Origin: J095 sp964407935
GTDB lineage: Bacteria > Chloroflexota > Anaerolineae > 4572-78 > J111
Direction of reading: 5' to 3'
DNA length: 23,027 nucleotides
NCBI GenBank assembly: GCA_964407935.1
Contig: CAYOXS010000060.1
Coordinates: 1 to 23,027 of the forward strand
Below the pieces are notes generated by a model. That model ran no database searches and was not told where the DNA came from. It saw nothing but the letters and a program-made list of their open reading frames with translations. Below are positions 22,444 to 23,027 of the stretch, one piece after another; position 1 is the stretch's first letter, and the number at the start of each line of letters is the position of its first letter. Both the position numbers and the translations under genes were made by a program.

Positions 22444-22998
22444 ATGAAACTGCACCCCCAATTTCGATGGCTTTTTCTGGCAGCCTTGCTTTTGCTGCTG
22501 ACAACCGGGCTGGCCGCCGCTCACGCCGGCTACGATCACTCCGAACCGGCCGCCGAAGCTGTGCTGACTACCCCGCCGGCGGAAGTTCACGTTTGGTTTG
22601 CCGAAGAACTGTTCCGGCAGGCAGGCGCTAACTCGCTGGCCGTGTTTGGCCCAACCGGCGCCCAGGTAGATCGGGGCGACAGCCGCATTGACGACGACGA
22701 CCGCAGCCACATGCAGGTTTCTTTGGCGGACAATTTGCCAAACGGCCGCTACACAGTGCGCTGGCAAACGTCGTCGGCGGACGATGGCGACGCAGACAAC
22801 GGCGAATTTGGTTTTACGGTGGGAACAGCCGCCTCGGCCGTGGCCCAAACCCAGCCCGCCGCCGATGTCGCCGCGCCGGCGGCCAGTTCTACAGCAACCA
22901 GCAGCGCTTTGCCCTGTTTGGGGGGGCTGGTGTTTGGCGTGCTGGCGATCGGCATGGCCCTGGCTCCGGGCCAACGCAAATGGGGAGGCATCTTTTAA
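22444..22998 (+). CDS. CopC-like copper-binding protein with C-terminal membrane anchor
   Basis: The 184-residue exported protein has a Sec signal (1-26, ending LAAA) whose predicted cleavage leaves His27 at the mature N-terminus (HAGYDHSEPAAEAVL), the hallmark of CopC copper chaperones. The beta-sandwich runs to about residue 127 with VHVWFAEELF, GRYTVRWQTSSAD and NGEFGFTVG. The usual DGHP motif, which supplies a copper-site His, reads DDGDADNG here, so that His is missing. A single helix (about 157-175) then anchors the protein, followed by a short basic tail. GGAGG at 22431-22435 gives a good start at ATG 22444. The stop TAA overlaps the next ATG by one base. A copper role agrees with the multicopper-oxidase-like genes upstream. 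A link to them is plausible but not shown. Confidence 0.85.
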   Translation: MKLHPQFRWLFLAALLLLLTTGLAAAHAGYDHSEPAAEAVLTTPPAEVHVWFAEELFRQAGANSLAVFGPTGAQVDRGDSRIDDDDRSHMQVSLADNLPNGRYTVRWQTSSADDGDADNGEFGFTVGTAASAVAQTQPAADVAAPAASSTATSSALPCLGGLVFGVLAIGMALAPGQRKWGGIF

Positions 22999-23027
22999 TG
23001 AGCCGGGTAATCCGCGACCGTTCAAAA
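22998..23027 (+). CDS. Start of the next gene, truncated by window edge
   Basis: An ATG overlapping the previous stop (TAATG) opens a frame of ten codons (MSRVIRDRSK) to the window end. GGGGAGG at 22982-22988 lies about nine bases upstream, and such overlap suggests translational coupling to the CopC-like gene. Too little sequence is present to name it. Confidence 0.5.
   Translation, partial: MSRVIRDRSK

Overview
The window reads almost entirely on the + strand and looks like a fragment of a metagenome-derived Chloroflexota genome (Anaerolineae/Caldilineae-like). This is inferred from style, not from a marker gene: GC-rich coding DNA, very large secreted multidomain proteins, DUF11 and Ig-like modules, and long Thr/Pro 'PPTNTP' linkers. 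No rRNA, tRNA, CRISPR array or transposase was seen. A run of 100 N (13316-13415) marks an assembly gap inside a repeat.

Region 1 (1-1909) is regulatory. It holds the C-terminal half of a NarL-type sensor kinase, its REC-LuxR response regulator, and after a 306-base gene-free stretch a stand-alone receiver-like protein whose phospho-acceptor Asp is replaced by Glu. Region 2 (2022-9842) is one giant exported protein of 2606 residues: signal peptide, short collagen-like tract, five PASTA repeats, SdrD-B/carboxypeptidase-regulatory-like modules, an IPT/TIG domain, a concanavalin-like domain, a right-handed beta-helix, an anchor-Q-like segment and a four-repeat C-terminal module. A strong terminator follows.

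Region 3 (9936-17053) is an apparent operon of three cupredoxin/multicopper-oxidase relatives, here called A, B and C. A (Tat-exported) keeps the copper motifs only in its first domain. B (Sec-exported) keeps His-X-His motifs only in its second domain. C is a giant surface protein with an internal, ligand-poor copy of the same fold and the same C-terminal four-repeat module as the giant protein of region 2. A and B carry complementary halves of a trinuclear copper site, which suggests a split, heteromeric two-domain oxidase. This is the most interesting proposal in the window.

Region 4 (17258-23027) encodes a five-helix membrane protein with an extracytoplasmic domain, a secreted subtilisin-like protease with a 17-unit heptad linker, a probable lipoprotein or anchored protein with an FxLYD-like C-terminus, a small inverted-repeat element, a CopC-like copper protein, and the first codons of another gene overlapping the CopC stop. 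Together the locus looks like a cell-surface/secretome island with a copper-redox theme and a two-component system at one edge. The link between the regulators and the surface genes is inference from proximity only.
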